Source of the DNA: Typhlomys cinereus
Taxonomy: Eukaryota; Chordata; Mammalia; Rodentia; Platacanthomyidae
Direction: 5' to 3'
Assembly (NCBI GenBank): GCA_023101885.1
Contig: JALPQD010000226.1
Coordinates: forward strand, 186,001-250,000
Length of the DNA: 64,000 bases
The notes beneath the pieces were generated by a model. The model was not told the DNA's origin and searched no databases. It was given only the letters and a program-made list of their open reading frames with translations. Shown one piece after another: positions 46,420 through 57,905 of this stretch (positions are counted from its first letter, which is position 1; each line of letters begins with the position of its first letter). Both the position numbers and the translations under genes were made by a program.

Positions 46420-46905
46420 TCTAGAAGAAATACTTCTGACTGAATAGAAAGATAAACAAATCCAAGAAGCTGCAAGGCTAAAATAAACAATAACAATAAC
46501 ATTCATCAAAAGAAATCTAAGGAAACACAAATAAAAAGAATATCAGTAATCAATATACACCATTCAATGACAACTCTGATATTAATGGTCTCAATTCTAC
46601 ACTAACAGAAAACAGAATGGCAGGTTGGATTAGAAAACATGAACTATTAAAAAATGCACATCAGCATCCAAGATATATATAATCTTATGTTAAAACAATA
46701 AGCAAGTGGAATTAGCAAAAACACACAGCCATAACAATTCTAATTTCTAGCAAAATAAACTTCAAAACAAAACCATCCAAAATAAAGTTACTGTATAGTT
46801 AACAAGGTAAGAAGCCATCAAGAGGATATCATAATCCAAAATATATATGCTCTAAATACAGGTGCACCGAATTTCATTAAAAAAATCACCTATTAGGTAG
46901 GGGGA
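46420..46905 (+). mobile_element. L1 ORF2 5' (endonuclease) fragment, plus
   Basis: 'tattaatggtctcaattcta', 'cagaatggcaggttggatta', 'ccataacaattctaatttct', 'agcaaaataaacttcaaaac' and 'atatatatgctctaaataca' follow the early ORF2 (endonuclease-domain) text of mammalian L1. Stops throughout. Confidence 0.7.
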
Positions 46906-46989
46906 TCCTAGTACCAAACCCACTTAGAGACACTCAAAGATAAATCTCTGCAACACCTACAGTAATTGCAAAGATTACAAACAAGAGGG

Positions 46990-47570
46990 ATGTGGAAGGA
47001 GGGCCCCACCAGAAACAAGGAGAGAGGGGATGATGTTACGGCAGAGAAAATAGGCCACCATCAAGGAGCAGCAAAACTGAAAAAAAAAATCAACAAACCA
47101 TAATCCAGAACTTCAGAGACTCTATATCAACCACCTGGAATTAGGCCAGCCTAATCTCCCCATCCTGAAGCTCAAGGGGAATTTGCGGAAGAAGGGGAGG
47201 GTAAGATTGTAAGAGCACAAGGATGGGAGAAGCAATGATATGCAAGATACTCCACACAAGTTAGGGCCGAAGCAATCATATTTGGACTTTGCATGCCCTG
47301 CGCAATGTCCAACACACTATTGACCCCACAAAGTCTAGCGTTTGCTAAAGGCACTAGGATCCTTGGCGGCAAGGGATTGACAACCACAATAGTGTTCCTA
47401 TGCTTAAAGGGAACACAGAAAACTTCTGGGAAATGCCACTGGGTCCTTGCACCTCATCGGAGAGGAGGACCCAAAGGAGAGTTTGGCATGCTCACTAAAG
47501 GATGCTCCGGGGATGGGAGGGGGAGGCACTGGGGGATGAGGAGGGAAGGGGGAGCTACAACCTCAGGGAC
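46990..47570 (+). mobile_element. L1 3' UTR lacking its tail
   Basis: 'catcaaggagcagcaaaact', 'cttcagagactctatatcaa', 'ggactttgcatgccctgcgc', 'tccttggcggcaagggattg' and a G-rich tract end at about 47560, without the expected 'acctattaagtttg' segment or A-tail. The 3' end has been lost. Confidence 0.75.
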
Positions 47571-48104
47571 TATACCATTCATCCTCACACATTGCCAAGG
47601 AAGTAAACCTAAAATGTGCACTACTGAACTAATCTTCAATCCCTATCTACTAAATTTACCTTCACTGATACTAACAGTCTAATAGCCTTATCTAGGAAAC
47701 AACACCAAGCAACACTAAACAGGTACATCCAACTCCAAGGAAACACTAGCAATAACTGCCCAAGCGTAGTAATTCAGGTCAGTCAAAAAAATACATTAAG
47801 AAGGACATAACAGATAAAATTAAAAACACCCAGGATTGCATGAGAAACAAACAAAAAAGAAAACAAGACAATAAATCTACAAAAAGGACAAAGTCATAAT
47901 GATGGAATCCAACCAGAACAAATTCACAGAAAATAAAAGAAAGCCATACCCAAAAGCAAAGAAAGCCATACCCAAGATAATGATTTTTAAAGTGTGAGCT
48001 TTACTATGATTGAAACAATGAAAGAGGAAATCCAGGAGGAATTAAATAACCTCATCAACCAATTTGAACAGGAACACAATATGCAATTGGAAGACATGAG
48101 AAAA
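47571..48104 (+). mobile_element. L1 5' part and ORF1 N-terminal remnant
   Basis: From about 47994 the frame encodes an ORF1-like acidic/basic coiled-coil start (ETMKEEIQEELNNLINQFEQ), which then runs into the simple repeat. The upstream 400 bp is A-rich, as in L1 5' regions. Confidence 0.55.
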
Positions 48105-48112
48105 GCAAAGGA

Positions 48113-48152
<40 letters not shown>

Positions 48153-48890
48153 AGAAAGAAAAACAAACAAACAAACAAACAAACAAACAACAACAAACAA
48201 ACAAGGGAGGGAGGGAGGGAGGGGAGGGAGGGATGGAAGGAGGGAGGGAGGGATAGGGAGGGATGAGTGAAGGAGAAGAAAGAAAGAAGAAAGAAAGAAG
48301 AAGAAAGAAAAAAGAAAGAAAGAAAGAAGAAAGAAAGAAAGAAAAGAAAGAAGAAAGAAAAGAGAGAGAGACGAGGACGAGAAAGAGAGGAAGAAGAGAA
48401 GGAAGGATGGAATGAAAGAAAGAAGAAACCTCCTCCTAACCTCGCTCCAGCACTCTCCCTCGCCCCTCCGCTCTGATATCCTCGCTCCAATACTACATCA
48501 ATCACCTCCCTCCGCCTACCGAAATATCATCCTCTCTATACCTATCCCACTTCGTCTTTCTGTCTTCCTTCTCTCTCGTTCTGCTCTCTTTGCCCCTTCT
48601 CTTTCTTCCTCCTCTCTCCCTCCTCCCTCATCCCTCCCCCCACTCCCTCCCTCCCTCCCTCCTCCCTCCCCTCCCTCCCTCGCGCCCTCCCCACACTCCC
48701 TACCCCTCCCCCCCCCCTCCCTCCTACCCTCCCTCCCCCCCACTCCACTCCCTCCCTCCGCCCCCTCTCCCTCCCTCCCTCCCCTCCTCTCTCTTCCTCC
48801 TCCCTCCTTACCTCCCCTCCCCTCCTTCCGCCTCCCTCCCCCTCCTCCCTCTCCCCTCCCCCCCATCCCCTACCTTCTTTTCGCTGCCTC
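48105..48890. repeat. homopurine-to-homopyrimidine low-complexity tract
   Basis: 48105-48425 is nearly pure purine on the plus strand (GAAA, GGGA and GAGA units, with a CAAA block at 48160-48205). 48426-48890 is nearly pure pyrimidine (CCCT/CTCC units). The tract sits in the middle of an L1 ORF1 remnant. The 253-codon Pro/Ser frame here is a by-product of composition. Confidence 0.95.
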
Positions 48891-49450
48891 CCGTCTTTAT
48901 AATCTCATCTCAGCAATTAACTCGACTAACAGACAAGTTTATTTCACAACCCATAAATGCAACCGAGTCTTACCAGCAGAACTAATGAAGCAAAAAAATA
49001 GAATATCAGATATTAAAGATAAAATGGAAGAACAAACCAATTCAATCAAAGAGGTTGTTAAAGCCAAAAAGCCAAAAAGACACTTGAGAGGAACATGTGC
49101 ATGGGACACCTTGAAGAAGGCTAACATGTGCATTCATGGAATACCAGAGCAAGAATCCCAATACCACACCTGAGAAAAATTTTCATATTATCATAAAGGA
49201 AAATTTTCAACACCTAAAGAAAGAGAAGCCCATCCAAATACAAGAGGCATATTGCCCCCAAACAGATATGACCCAAATAGAAACTCAATACAACAAATAA
49301 TAGTCAAAACACTATACATACAAGACAAAAGAGAATGTGTTAAGAGCTTCAAGAGAAAAAAAAAGTCACTTTTAAAGGTAAACCTACTAAAATAACAATT
49401 GAATTCTCAATGGAAACTGTAAAAGCCAGAAGAACTGATATACCCACCAA
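48891..49450 (+). mobile_element. L1 ORF1 C-terminal part (HAL1/L1-like), plus
   Basis: 'gaatatcagatattaaagat', 'ggaataccagagcaagaatc', 'aaagagaagcccatccaaat', 'attgaattctcaatggaaac' and 'tgtaaaagccagaagaactg' follow mammalian L1 ORF1 towards its end. It is split at 49465 by an L1 tail and continues at 50094. Confidence 0.75.
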
Positions 49451-49464
49451 AACTATCAGTCATG

Positions 49465-50079
49465 CTCCTGCAATGCCCTTGGCTCCATCCTGAGCAGCAA
49501 AACCGAAAAAAAAAATTCAACAAACCATAATTCAGAACATCAGAGACTCTATATCAACCACATGGAACTGGGTCAGCCTAATCTCTCCCCATCCTGAAAC
49601 TCGGGGAAATTTGCGGAAGAGGGGGCGGTAAGATTGTAAGAGCACAAGGATGGGAAGAGTAATGATATGCAAGATACTCCACACAGGTTATGGGCAAAGC
49701 AATCATAATAGGACTTTGCATGACCTGCGCTATGTCCAACACATTATTGACCCCACAAAGTCTAGCATGGACTAAAGGCACTAGGATCCTTGGCGGCAAG
49801 GGGATTGACAGCCACAGTAGTTTTCCTATGCTTAAGGGGAACACAGGAAAGGGTTCTGGGAAATGTCTCTGGGTCCTTGCACCTCATCGGAGAGGAAACC
49901 CAGAGGAGAGTTTGGCATGCACAGTAAAGGATGCTCCGGGGATTGGGGGAGGGGAGAAGGGAGGGGGGAGCAGAGGGGTTGGGGGAGGTGGAGGGAGGGA
50001 GGGGACCAGTGTACCTGTTAAGTTTGTATGAGCGGAAATAATAATAATAAATAAATAGATTTTTTAAAAAAGAAAAAAC
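49465..50079 (+). mobile_element. L1 3' tail inserted in L1 ORF1, with 14-bp target duplication
   Basis: Starts 'ctcctgcaatgcccttggct', carries the full 3' UTR family text, a G-rich tract (49937-50003), 'acctgttaagtttgtatgag' and a tail of A-rich ATA/AAA. Flanked by aactatcagtcatg at 49451-49464 and 50080-50093. It lies inside, and so is younger than, the host L1. Confidence 0.92.
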
Positions 50080-50093
50080 AACTATCAGTCATG

Positions 50094-50640
50094 ATTGAGG
50101 TGAAAGAAAAATTTTCTACCATAAAGACAAGTTGAAGGCTTATATGACCACCAAACCAGACCTTCAAAAAATACTAGAAAAGATGCTCAAGCTTGAAGAA
50201 AAGAACAACCATATCCAGGAAAACAGAAGGGAAATATAATCACCATCACAAACTACAAGCTAAGTACTACACATATGAAAGCCACTAATCACAAAACTTG
50301 TCAGGAATCAGAAGTAATTTCTCCATTATGATCCTAAATGTCAATGAAATTAATTCACCAATCAAAAGACAGTTTACAAACATGGATTAGAAATCACAAC
50401 CCATCCATCTGCTGCCTTCAGGAAACATCTCACACAAAAGATAGGCACATTCTAAAAGGCTAGACAAAAATTCTTCAAGCTAATGGAACCAAGCATAGCA
50501 ATTATTCTATCTGATAAAGTGAACTTCAAGCCAAAGAAAATCATAAGAGATATAAGATACTACATTTTAGTGACAGAAACAATTCACAAGGAAGCCTTCA
50601 CAATACTGAACATACACGTACCTAATATGGGTCCACTTAA
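50094..50640 (+). mobile_element. L1 ORF1 end to ORF2 start, plus
   Basis: After the insertion the host L1 continues: 'ggcttatatgaccaccaaac', 'cagaccttcaaaaaatacta', then 'aatgtcaatgaaattaattc', 'ctgctgccttcaggaaacat' and 'tattctatctgataaagtga', the endonuclease part of ORF2. Degenerate, no usable frame. Confidence 0.7.
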
Positions 50641-50669
50641 CATACTCATCTTTGTTTAAACAGCTTTTA

Positions 50670-51355
50670 TTTTTGGTTAGGAGATGACCTTGATAACCAA
50701 TCAGGATAGAACCAAGGGCAGTGCAGAAAAAGCAAAACTAAAAACAACAACAAACCATAATTCAGAACACCAAAGACCCTACGACATTTACCTGGAATCA
50801 GAACATCTGAATCTCTTCCCATCCTAAAGTTCAGGGAATCTTGTGGAAGAAGGAAAAGCAAAATTATAAGAGCCTAAAGATGGGGAGTACCAATAATATG
50901 CAATATTCCACACAAGTCAAGGTACAGCAGCCAGGATATAGTGTGATTAGACCTTTCCTAACCTGCACAGTGGCTGACATGTCAACAATCCTCCAAAGTC
51001 TAGCATGGATCATAGGGGAGAAGGCTTAAGGCAGTAGGATCCTTAAAGGCAGGGGATTATGCAGTCATAACAGAGTTCCCATACTAGTGGGCTTCCCAGG
51101 AAGAGGCCCCAAGCTATGCCACTGAGTCCTAAACCCTCACTAGTGTAGAAGACTGAGAGAGAAATTCAGCAGATGCTCTGAAAGATAGAAGAGAGAAAGC
51201 AAGGAAGCGCCAAGAGAGGAGGAGGGAAGGAAAAGGGGTGAGAGGAAGGAGGGAGTGGCAAGGGGAGAGAGTTAAATGGAGAGCAATAGGAAAGGAAGAG
51301 AGGGAAAAGAGAGTACCTAATGAGCTTGTAGGCCGAAAATGTAATAAAAAAGATG
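50670..51355 (+). mobile_element. older L1 3' end, plus
   Basis: 'gatgaccttgataaccaatc', 'gaatcttgtggaagaaggaa', 'agtaggatccttaaaggcag', a purine-rich tract (51180-51310) and 'acctaatgagcttgtaggcc' match the same 3' UTR family, with more divergence than the 49.5 kb copy. Confidence 0.75.
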
Positions 51356-51829
51356 TTGAGATAAGCAATTTTAAGTACAGGCTATTAAATATGAAAAGAT
51401 GCATGTCACAATATTTTTGTGGTATATTCTAAGTATGAAAATAATACTTACTCTAAAAATGATAATAAAGTAGAGGTTAATGTGCTAATATTGAAAATAA
51501 AAATAAAAGTTGGCTAGATGATTGATGAATAATACTTAATTTTCATTGCATACTCTATCACAAATTTTATTGATATGGGTATGTCCTTTAAATTGGTTTC
51601 TTCAAAAAAAATAATCTCTGAGGTGTGTGTCAGGAAGAGGTGAGGGTACCTGGAATAGTCTAAGGAAATCAATAGATGATGAGTATGAACACATAGACAC
51701 AGTCCAAGTGATGGCGATCATATAAATAAGGATATACTTTATTACTCAAGCCATAACATGATATGTTTTTATTGATATTTAATATTGGTTCCAATTAAAC
51801 AATACTAGAAATAGCTGATATGGGATACT

Positions 51830-52800
51830 TCCTGATAAGTTGTTGATCAGAGATGTCTCAAAGCTCCCCTCCCCAAAATCAGGATAGACTTTTGCATTGT
51901 TCTTGGTTGCCCTCCGGAAACCAACAATAAGACCTATCACTGAAGATGAAACACACATGAATCACAGGACATGAACAAAAAATGCTAGATCTGGATTGGA
52001 AGCTACCTTCTTGCTGGATAGCTTATATAGTACTAGAGAATACTATGGAAGCTACTGGAGAGAAAACTAATCAGAGATTTCATAAGTTTGGAAATTTTCA
52101 GGTTGCAATGACAATTACCATGGAAAGAGTTGGCTATCAGTGTAAAAATGGCATGACTATCAAAGAGGTAAACAATAGCTTTCTGATCAGATTTAAGGCC
52201 TATATACTGTACACTATAAAAGGGAAGGACATAAATCTCAGAGGAAGAGCAGGCTATAAATGTTTAGCAATGAAGATACTACATCAAAGTGCCTTTTAAA
52301 CAGTTGTTATTATATCTATAGACGGAGGAGCACTCAGCACTCAACCTTGAAACCTTCTACAACAGAATGCACTTACTACAGAAAAACACAGCAGGACAGA
52401 ATGCAGAAAATAAGTGATTACAGATTGGTTGGCCCTAAACGGGACATCTAAGCCACATCCACTCCTACCACAAGGCACAGGAAATATTGCAGAAAAGAAG
52501 ACAGTAATGTTGTAAGAGCCTGAAGCGGAGCAGTAGTGGGCCAGACATCATTTCTAGTGTATGGCATGTGGTATACATGATTTCATGACAGATATGTTTA
52601 TTTTCACAAGAACTTCATAGGGAGTGTCCTATCAACATCTCACTATGAAAGGGAAAATATCTCAAATAGGAGGGAGTCTGGCAGGGAAGATGAAGGATTT
52701 TAAGGGGGAAAAAGGGTAGGTTTGGGGATTAAGGGATAATATCATAAAGTCACAATAATCAGGCATGCAACAATAAAAAATTATGAAAAAATAAACAAGA
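51830..52800 (+). mobile_element. diverged L1-like 3' region
   Basis: 'ggttggccctaaacgggaca', 'gcacaggaaatattgcagaa', 'gtaatgttgtaagagcctga' and a purine-rich run ('aaaatatctcaaataggagg', 52655-52735) parallel the 3' UTR family in order. A MIR-like antisense phrase may lie at 52560-52670. The 105-codon frame at 51982-52299 belongs to this repeat. Confidence 0.45.
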
Positions 52801-54714
52801 AATTCAAATCAAGTATTGAATAAGCAGATAAAACATTGTTTATTCTTTTTAAAAAGAGAAAGCAACACATACTAAGGTAAAATCAACAGTTTCATTTTGG
52901 TAATCTTAATTTTGGAAAGTCTGGTAAACATACGAGATAAGACAAAATAATGTATAATCTGGAATCATAGAAACCAATTTCAAAGAGGGAAGATGTTTGT
53001 AACTATGATAAATGCTACCAAAAAGCTGAGTTCAATGAGACATTAGGTGAACATTGAACTAGGTGAATTTGGTGGATGTCATGACAATATCTGTAATAGC
53101 ACAAAGTATGCATTGACTTGGGAACTGGGATATTCATGGGTAAATGTAGACTTTTTACATGCATGGGGAATCCATACTCTGTCTAGACTAACTGGCTCCA
53201 CCCTAGCTATGATGAGTTATAGGGAAGTCAGATCAATCCTCACACACCTGCTGTCCCAACCACAGCAACTAGACCAGGCTCAAGATCTGTGAATTCCTAT
53301 GGGTGCTTTCACATACTCAATTCTTAGAAAGATAGGAGCTTTCTCCAACACTAAAAATTGGTTCTGTCTGTACTAGGTATGTGTATAAGTACCTAGCTAA
53401 AGACCCAGAATTCTACACACAGGGGAGAAGGCCGTGGTGACAGATCAATCCACCTAACGATCCCAACATTGTTCCAGACCTTCTGGAATGGAGTATGGAG
53501 AAAAGTTTGGAATAGCAGATGTCTCAGAAATTTAGGAAGCAGAGGATTGGCAAGAGGAAAACGTATTCACAAGGCAAAACTTTTAGCTTTAAGCAATAGA
53601 TCTATTGTTCCATAGAACTTCATGTGAAAATAACATAAGGAGCTACTTAAGCTGCAAATACTGATGCTTAAGGACATCTGGGCTGGTTCAATTTCCTTGC
53701 TATCGTTGTGCAGCAGTAAACATGGATGTGCCAACATTTTCTGGCAAGATGTAGAGTTCAAGCTGTTTATACAAGGAAACATGAATAGCCTTGAAAGGCA
53801 GAAGTTCCAGAGTTCTCTGAGTCTACCTTCCATGTTCCTTTATTGAGATCCAGGTTGCCTAAACTCAGTTTGCTCCTCCTGGAAGAAACTTCCTATGTAC
53901 ATGTCATGTATCCCTTTTTGTGTTTCTCTAAGGGAACCAAGTTTAAAGAACAGGCAAAGACCGTTATCTCATTGCCACTTGAACTGTCAAACATCCCTGA
54001 TCAGAAATCTCCTGTCTACTATCACAATCCACTGATGCAGGGAAGGTTAACTTATTAGCTTGCAAGTCAGGAAGATTCTTTTGTTTTAGATCTATACTTT
54101 CTGATCAAAGCTTTCCAGGAACAATTGAATTTGCAAATCACACTCTAAAATTTAGGTCATTACCATCTGTTCCCCCCTCCCCATGGCAGATCCAGTAAAT
54201 GCAGGCACACTGTCTGGAAAATAAGCATCTGGCTTCGAAGACAGTATTTCACAAAGTGTTTTATTGGATCGTAATTGATGATACACACATACACATATAG
54301 TCACCCATGCGGAAATAAGTTCAAAGGAAGGTTGCATTACTGGAAAACTCCTAAGATCCTTTAATGAAGAAGTCAATCTTTTTCTCTTCACACACTCCAT
54401 CAATAACTCCTTTGAGAACACATCTCTAATTGATTTAGATGTGCTCATGGAAAAGTCAATAACTGAACTATCACAGTTATAATGTAGCAATATAAATACA
54501 TGAAAATAAGAATAAATTTTAAAAAATACACAGTAACTATACTAAAGGATTTTCATGCCTGGTTCCTACCTGCTGCTGATACATCTACATGCTCTATGAA
54601 ATGCCACACTCCCAAAAATAGGGGACCAAGAGACATTGCTTCCACACATTGAACTTCGCTCCAAATCTTCAGAAAAACCTGTAACTATGTGGCTTTGTTT
54701 CCCAAGAGGTTCTC
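52801..54714. other. unassigned, mostly unique DNA
   Basis: Several 60-112 codon frames occur on both strands without recognisable domains. A trace resembling antisense L1 occurs near 53695-53745. No exon-like structure is seen. Confidence 0.4.
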
Positions 54715-55069
54715 TGATATGATTGTTCCTCAAAACCTACATATTAACTGACTGATTCGCTTCCTTCAGAATTCCAGTGTTGAATCCAATTTTCCATTGT
54801 GATAGCACATGGAAGTGGGTTGTGATTGGATAACATGATATGGTTAATGACTGGGTCATGAAGATGGAGAAAATCTAGCAGTGCCTCTTTACTTCTTGCC
54901 TTATGAGAAGATGTAGCAAAAAGAAGGGCAAGAGAAAACTGGAAAGTGGGCCCTCAACCATGACTCTCAGAGTACTTTGATAGTAAAAGTCTGTTTCTAT
55001 ACTGAGAGAAATAAGTTTCTACTTTGTATAAGCCATCCAACAATTACATTCCATTACAGCAGTCTTAAC
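54715..55069 (+). mobile_element. ancient MaLR LTR (MLT1/MST-like), plus
   Basis: 'attgttcctcaaaacctaca', 'ttccagtgttgaatccaatt', 'ggtcatgaagatggagaaaa', 'ccttatgagaagatgtagca' and 'tgagagaaataagtttctac' ... 'taagccatccaacaa' follow the MST/MLT1 consensus order, including the polyadenylation region AAATAA and the AAGCCA end. High divergence marks it as much older than the MT/ORR1 copies. Confidence 0.75.
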
Positions 55070-56998
55070 ATCTATTCTAACAAGTCATTCTATTCTCCAA
55101 AATGAATCAAACTCATGGCTCAGAGAAGAACTTTTGCCGTAACTGAGTTTTCATAGATTTATTCATCACTTAGTATCCAGTTTGCTTATCATCAGACCTT
55201 GTTAGTGTATAACGAATGCTTTTCATTCATTTTCTACCTAGCATGTAAAGTTCTTTTCCTTTTATTTATTTTTTTACATATTGACATAGCATACCAGGCA
55301 GTTTAGACCACTTATGATCTCAAGGAACATAAATTCTTCACACACACAAAAAAAAAAACCCCACAGATATTCCTGGCCAGGAGTAGGTAGGTAAAAAGTT
55401 TTCAACTGGATCTATATCAAATAGTTACACAAAGTAAGGACATCTTTAATGGCCACCCCAATATTGTTTCAGGATGTCCTGTGCCACAAGGAATGATACC
55501 TGCATTATTTGTTACTTTCACTTTCAAGGGTTATATCTTCAGACTCTAGTGATGTTGTTAGAATACAGGTTATTGACTGGTTTGGTTATTACCAAAGATA
55601 ATAATGTCACTAATTTGTCGTCTTCCTTTATTTATCACCCCCATTAGCTAGACTCAAACTTTTCACATACATTCTAACTTTTAAGTTTATGTCAGTCACA
55701 AGACTTGCTTGCAAAATAGCTAAAACACAAAAATAACCTATTTCAAAACTTCATATAAGAAGGTACATTTCATTATTCCAGAGCACACAAGGGATCATGT
55801 TAACACAGCATGATTTGCTCTATTTCTGTAGTTTGTTAAAATAAATAGGAGGAAAGATTTACAAACACCGGAACCTTCTTTAACTTGAAATAATCTTAAC
55901 TGTTTTGCAGAAAAGAAAGGCAGTTTTCAAGGTGCTGTGCTAACTGGAGCTGTGTTGCCATTCACTCTATTCCCACGGGGTGAGAGTGCATGAGACAGTA
56001 ATTGATTTCATCCGCAGGAGCCGTCACCCGTAACTCTCACTGTTCTTACACATCATTAGTCAGACACAAGGAAGTGTCCTAATGGGATTTTCGATTCTCT
56101 TGAGCTTAAAAAGTATGTTTCTACGTGTTCTAACTATTAAATTTTAAAATCATACAACACACCATGCTTTTTCTTACTCTCATTTGGCAGATAGAGATGT
56201 AAACAGCAGAAAGTACAACAGGTAGAATCAAAACTGCAGATCCAGTGAATAAAACTTCTAGAAGGAAGCCTTTCATCATAGATGCAATATAGGTATAGAG
56301 TGTTCAAAATAATGTACTTTAACTATCTGAAAGGAAAAATGGACTGGAGACCAAAAAAAAGTGTTTAAGTGTCTGAGTAACAAACAGAAGGTAAGACTGA
56401 TATCAGAATCACCTTGGCTTGGCATTTTTACCCTTTTCCAAACTTGTGCCTTAAACCCATAAGTGTTAACAAGAGCTTTCTATAATATTAGGACTTCAAA
56501 TATTAATTAACTGGAAAATGAATGAACAGCTGAAAGCAACCAGAACCAAAGGTGTGATATTCAATCACATATTCAAATAAATGAATAAAGTTGCATGAGG
56601 ATCCATGAGATTCCTAATATATTCAGGATGAAGATCATAAAATAATGCTGTCTCATTAGTGTTCTTCTCTCTATGTATCTCTCTTTTTCATACATATACA
56701 TCTTTATGTATATATTCTCTATATTTATATTAACCTTATATCAGTAGGAACGATTGTAAAACTCACTTTCAAGTTAACTTCAAATTTTTTGTGGCTTTTA
56801 CTTATGAAAGTCTGGAAGGTAAAGGATTATGATAAATCCTATATGGTAGAACACTTATTGCACCAAAATAAAAAGGCAGAGGAAATAAATAAGTCATCCA
56901 TCAAACAGCAGGACTTTTTTCTTTCCTCAGGCAGGCACTGATAATATAACTATCACCTTTAAAAAATTGAAAGGCTATTTCTCAAAATGTGGAACTGG

Positions 56999-57000
<2 letters not shown>
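55070..57000. other. unique AT-rich DNA with one CpG-bearing island
   Basis: Almost no recognisable repeat. 55900-56110 stands out for several CpGs (ccgcaggagccgtcacccg near 56012) and balanced composition. See findings. Confidence 0.4.

Positions 57001-57055
<55 letters not shown>
57001..57055. repeat. (TG)n microsatellite
   Basis: 27 uninterrupted TG units. Confidence 0.98.
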
Positions 57056-57057
<2 letters not shown>

Positions 57058-57490
57058 CATACTGCTAAGATAGGAAAAAAATTAACAATTTGATGATGTT
57101 ATGAATTCTCTCAATAGTACAGGAGAGAAATAAGCTACAGAAGATTGCATAACAATGCTGATGTGGTTATCTGTAAATAGCATTATCATCTCCTCTGTAC
57201 AACTAAGAATCAGAAGGCACTGCCAGTTTTTTAGGTATTTTTTAAAAATATGGAAGTGATAAGTGCCAAAGTCAGAGCAAGTGATGAATCAGGGACCACG
57301 ATTACACGACATGAAAACTAGCCAACTATAATGCTATAATCCCCTGAAAAAAATAGTGTTCATGGATCAGCCTAAACATAAAAAAAAAATTATTCTGTTG
57401 ATGTAAACACAGAGTCACCTGACTGAAGCACAGGTAGGAATAATAACTTATGCAGCTAGAACTTTCTGCCCTACTACAGCTACTCTACAT
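57056..57490. other. unassigned DNA
   Basis: A weak antisense MIR-like phrase at about 57180-57305. Otherwise nothing. Confidence 0.3.
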
Positions 57491-57905
57491 TGTTGCTGAT
57501 ACATTCATGACAAAACAGCTTAAGGGAACAAGGGGCTTTAGTCTGTCTTATTACTATCCCGTTACAGTTGTTTGTGCAGCTTGGTAGGAGCATGCACCCT
57601 AATACCAGGAGCCAAGTGAACTGGCCACACCAAATCCATATATTCATATAACAGTTTACAGAGGGTTAATCCCTGCTTGCCTAACCAGCATGACTGGCCA
57701 AGCATATACCAAAGGAGGCCAACGTTTTCAACCAGTTTCTTCTATCTTATTCACCTGTCCAGGAGCTAGTCTAGTCCACCATGGGCTTGGCCTTCCTCAT
57801 CAATTTGAAAATAGCCTACAGGTTCACTCTGGACCTAACTACTAATTTTTTAGAAATGTACCCAAAGCTCAAACCCTCAATCATTAAGTTGACCTAACTA
57901 TGACA
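57491..57905 (-). mobile_element. solo LTR of the recurrent ERVL/MaLR-like family, older copy
   Basis: The same landmarks as 9564-9987 and 45984-46402 with more substitutions ('gacaaaacagcttaagggaa', 'catgggcttggccttcctca'). Confidence 0.8.

Noticed and set aside
47987..48505. 172-codon minus-strand frame rich in Phe, Leu and Ser that looks like a membrane protein
   Set aside because: The hydrophobic run is the antisense reading of (GAAA)n. It is a composition artefact.
48412..49173. 253-codon open frame rich in Pro, Ser and Leu
   Set aside because: It arises from the CCCT/CTCC simple repeat and runs into L1 ORF1 remnant in a non-ORF1 frame. No domain, and composition explains it.
51982..52299. 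105-codon frame with protein-like composition
   Set aside because: Its surroundings, including the downstream 'gtaatgttgtaagagcctga' phrase, parallel the L1 3' region. It is best read as part of a repeat.
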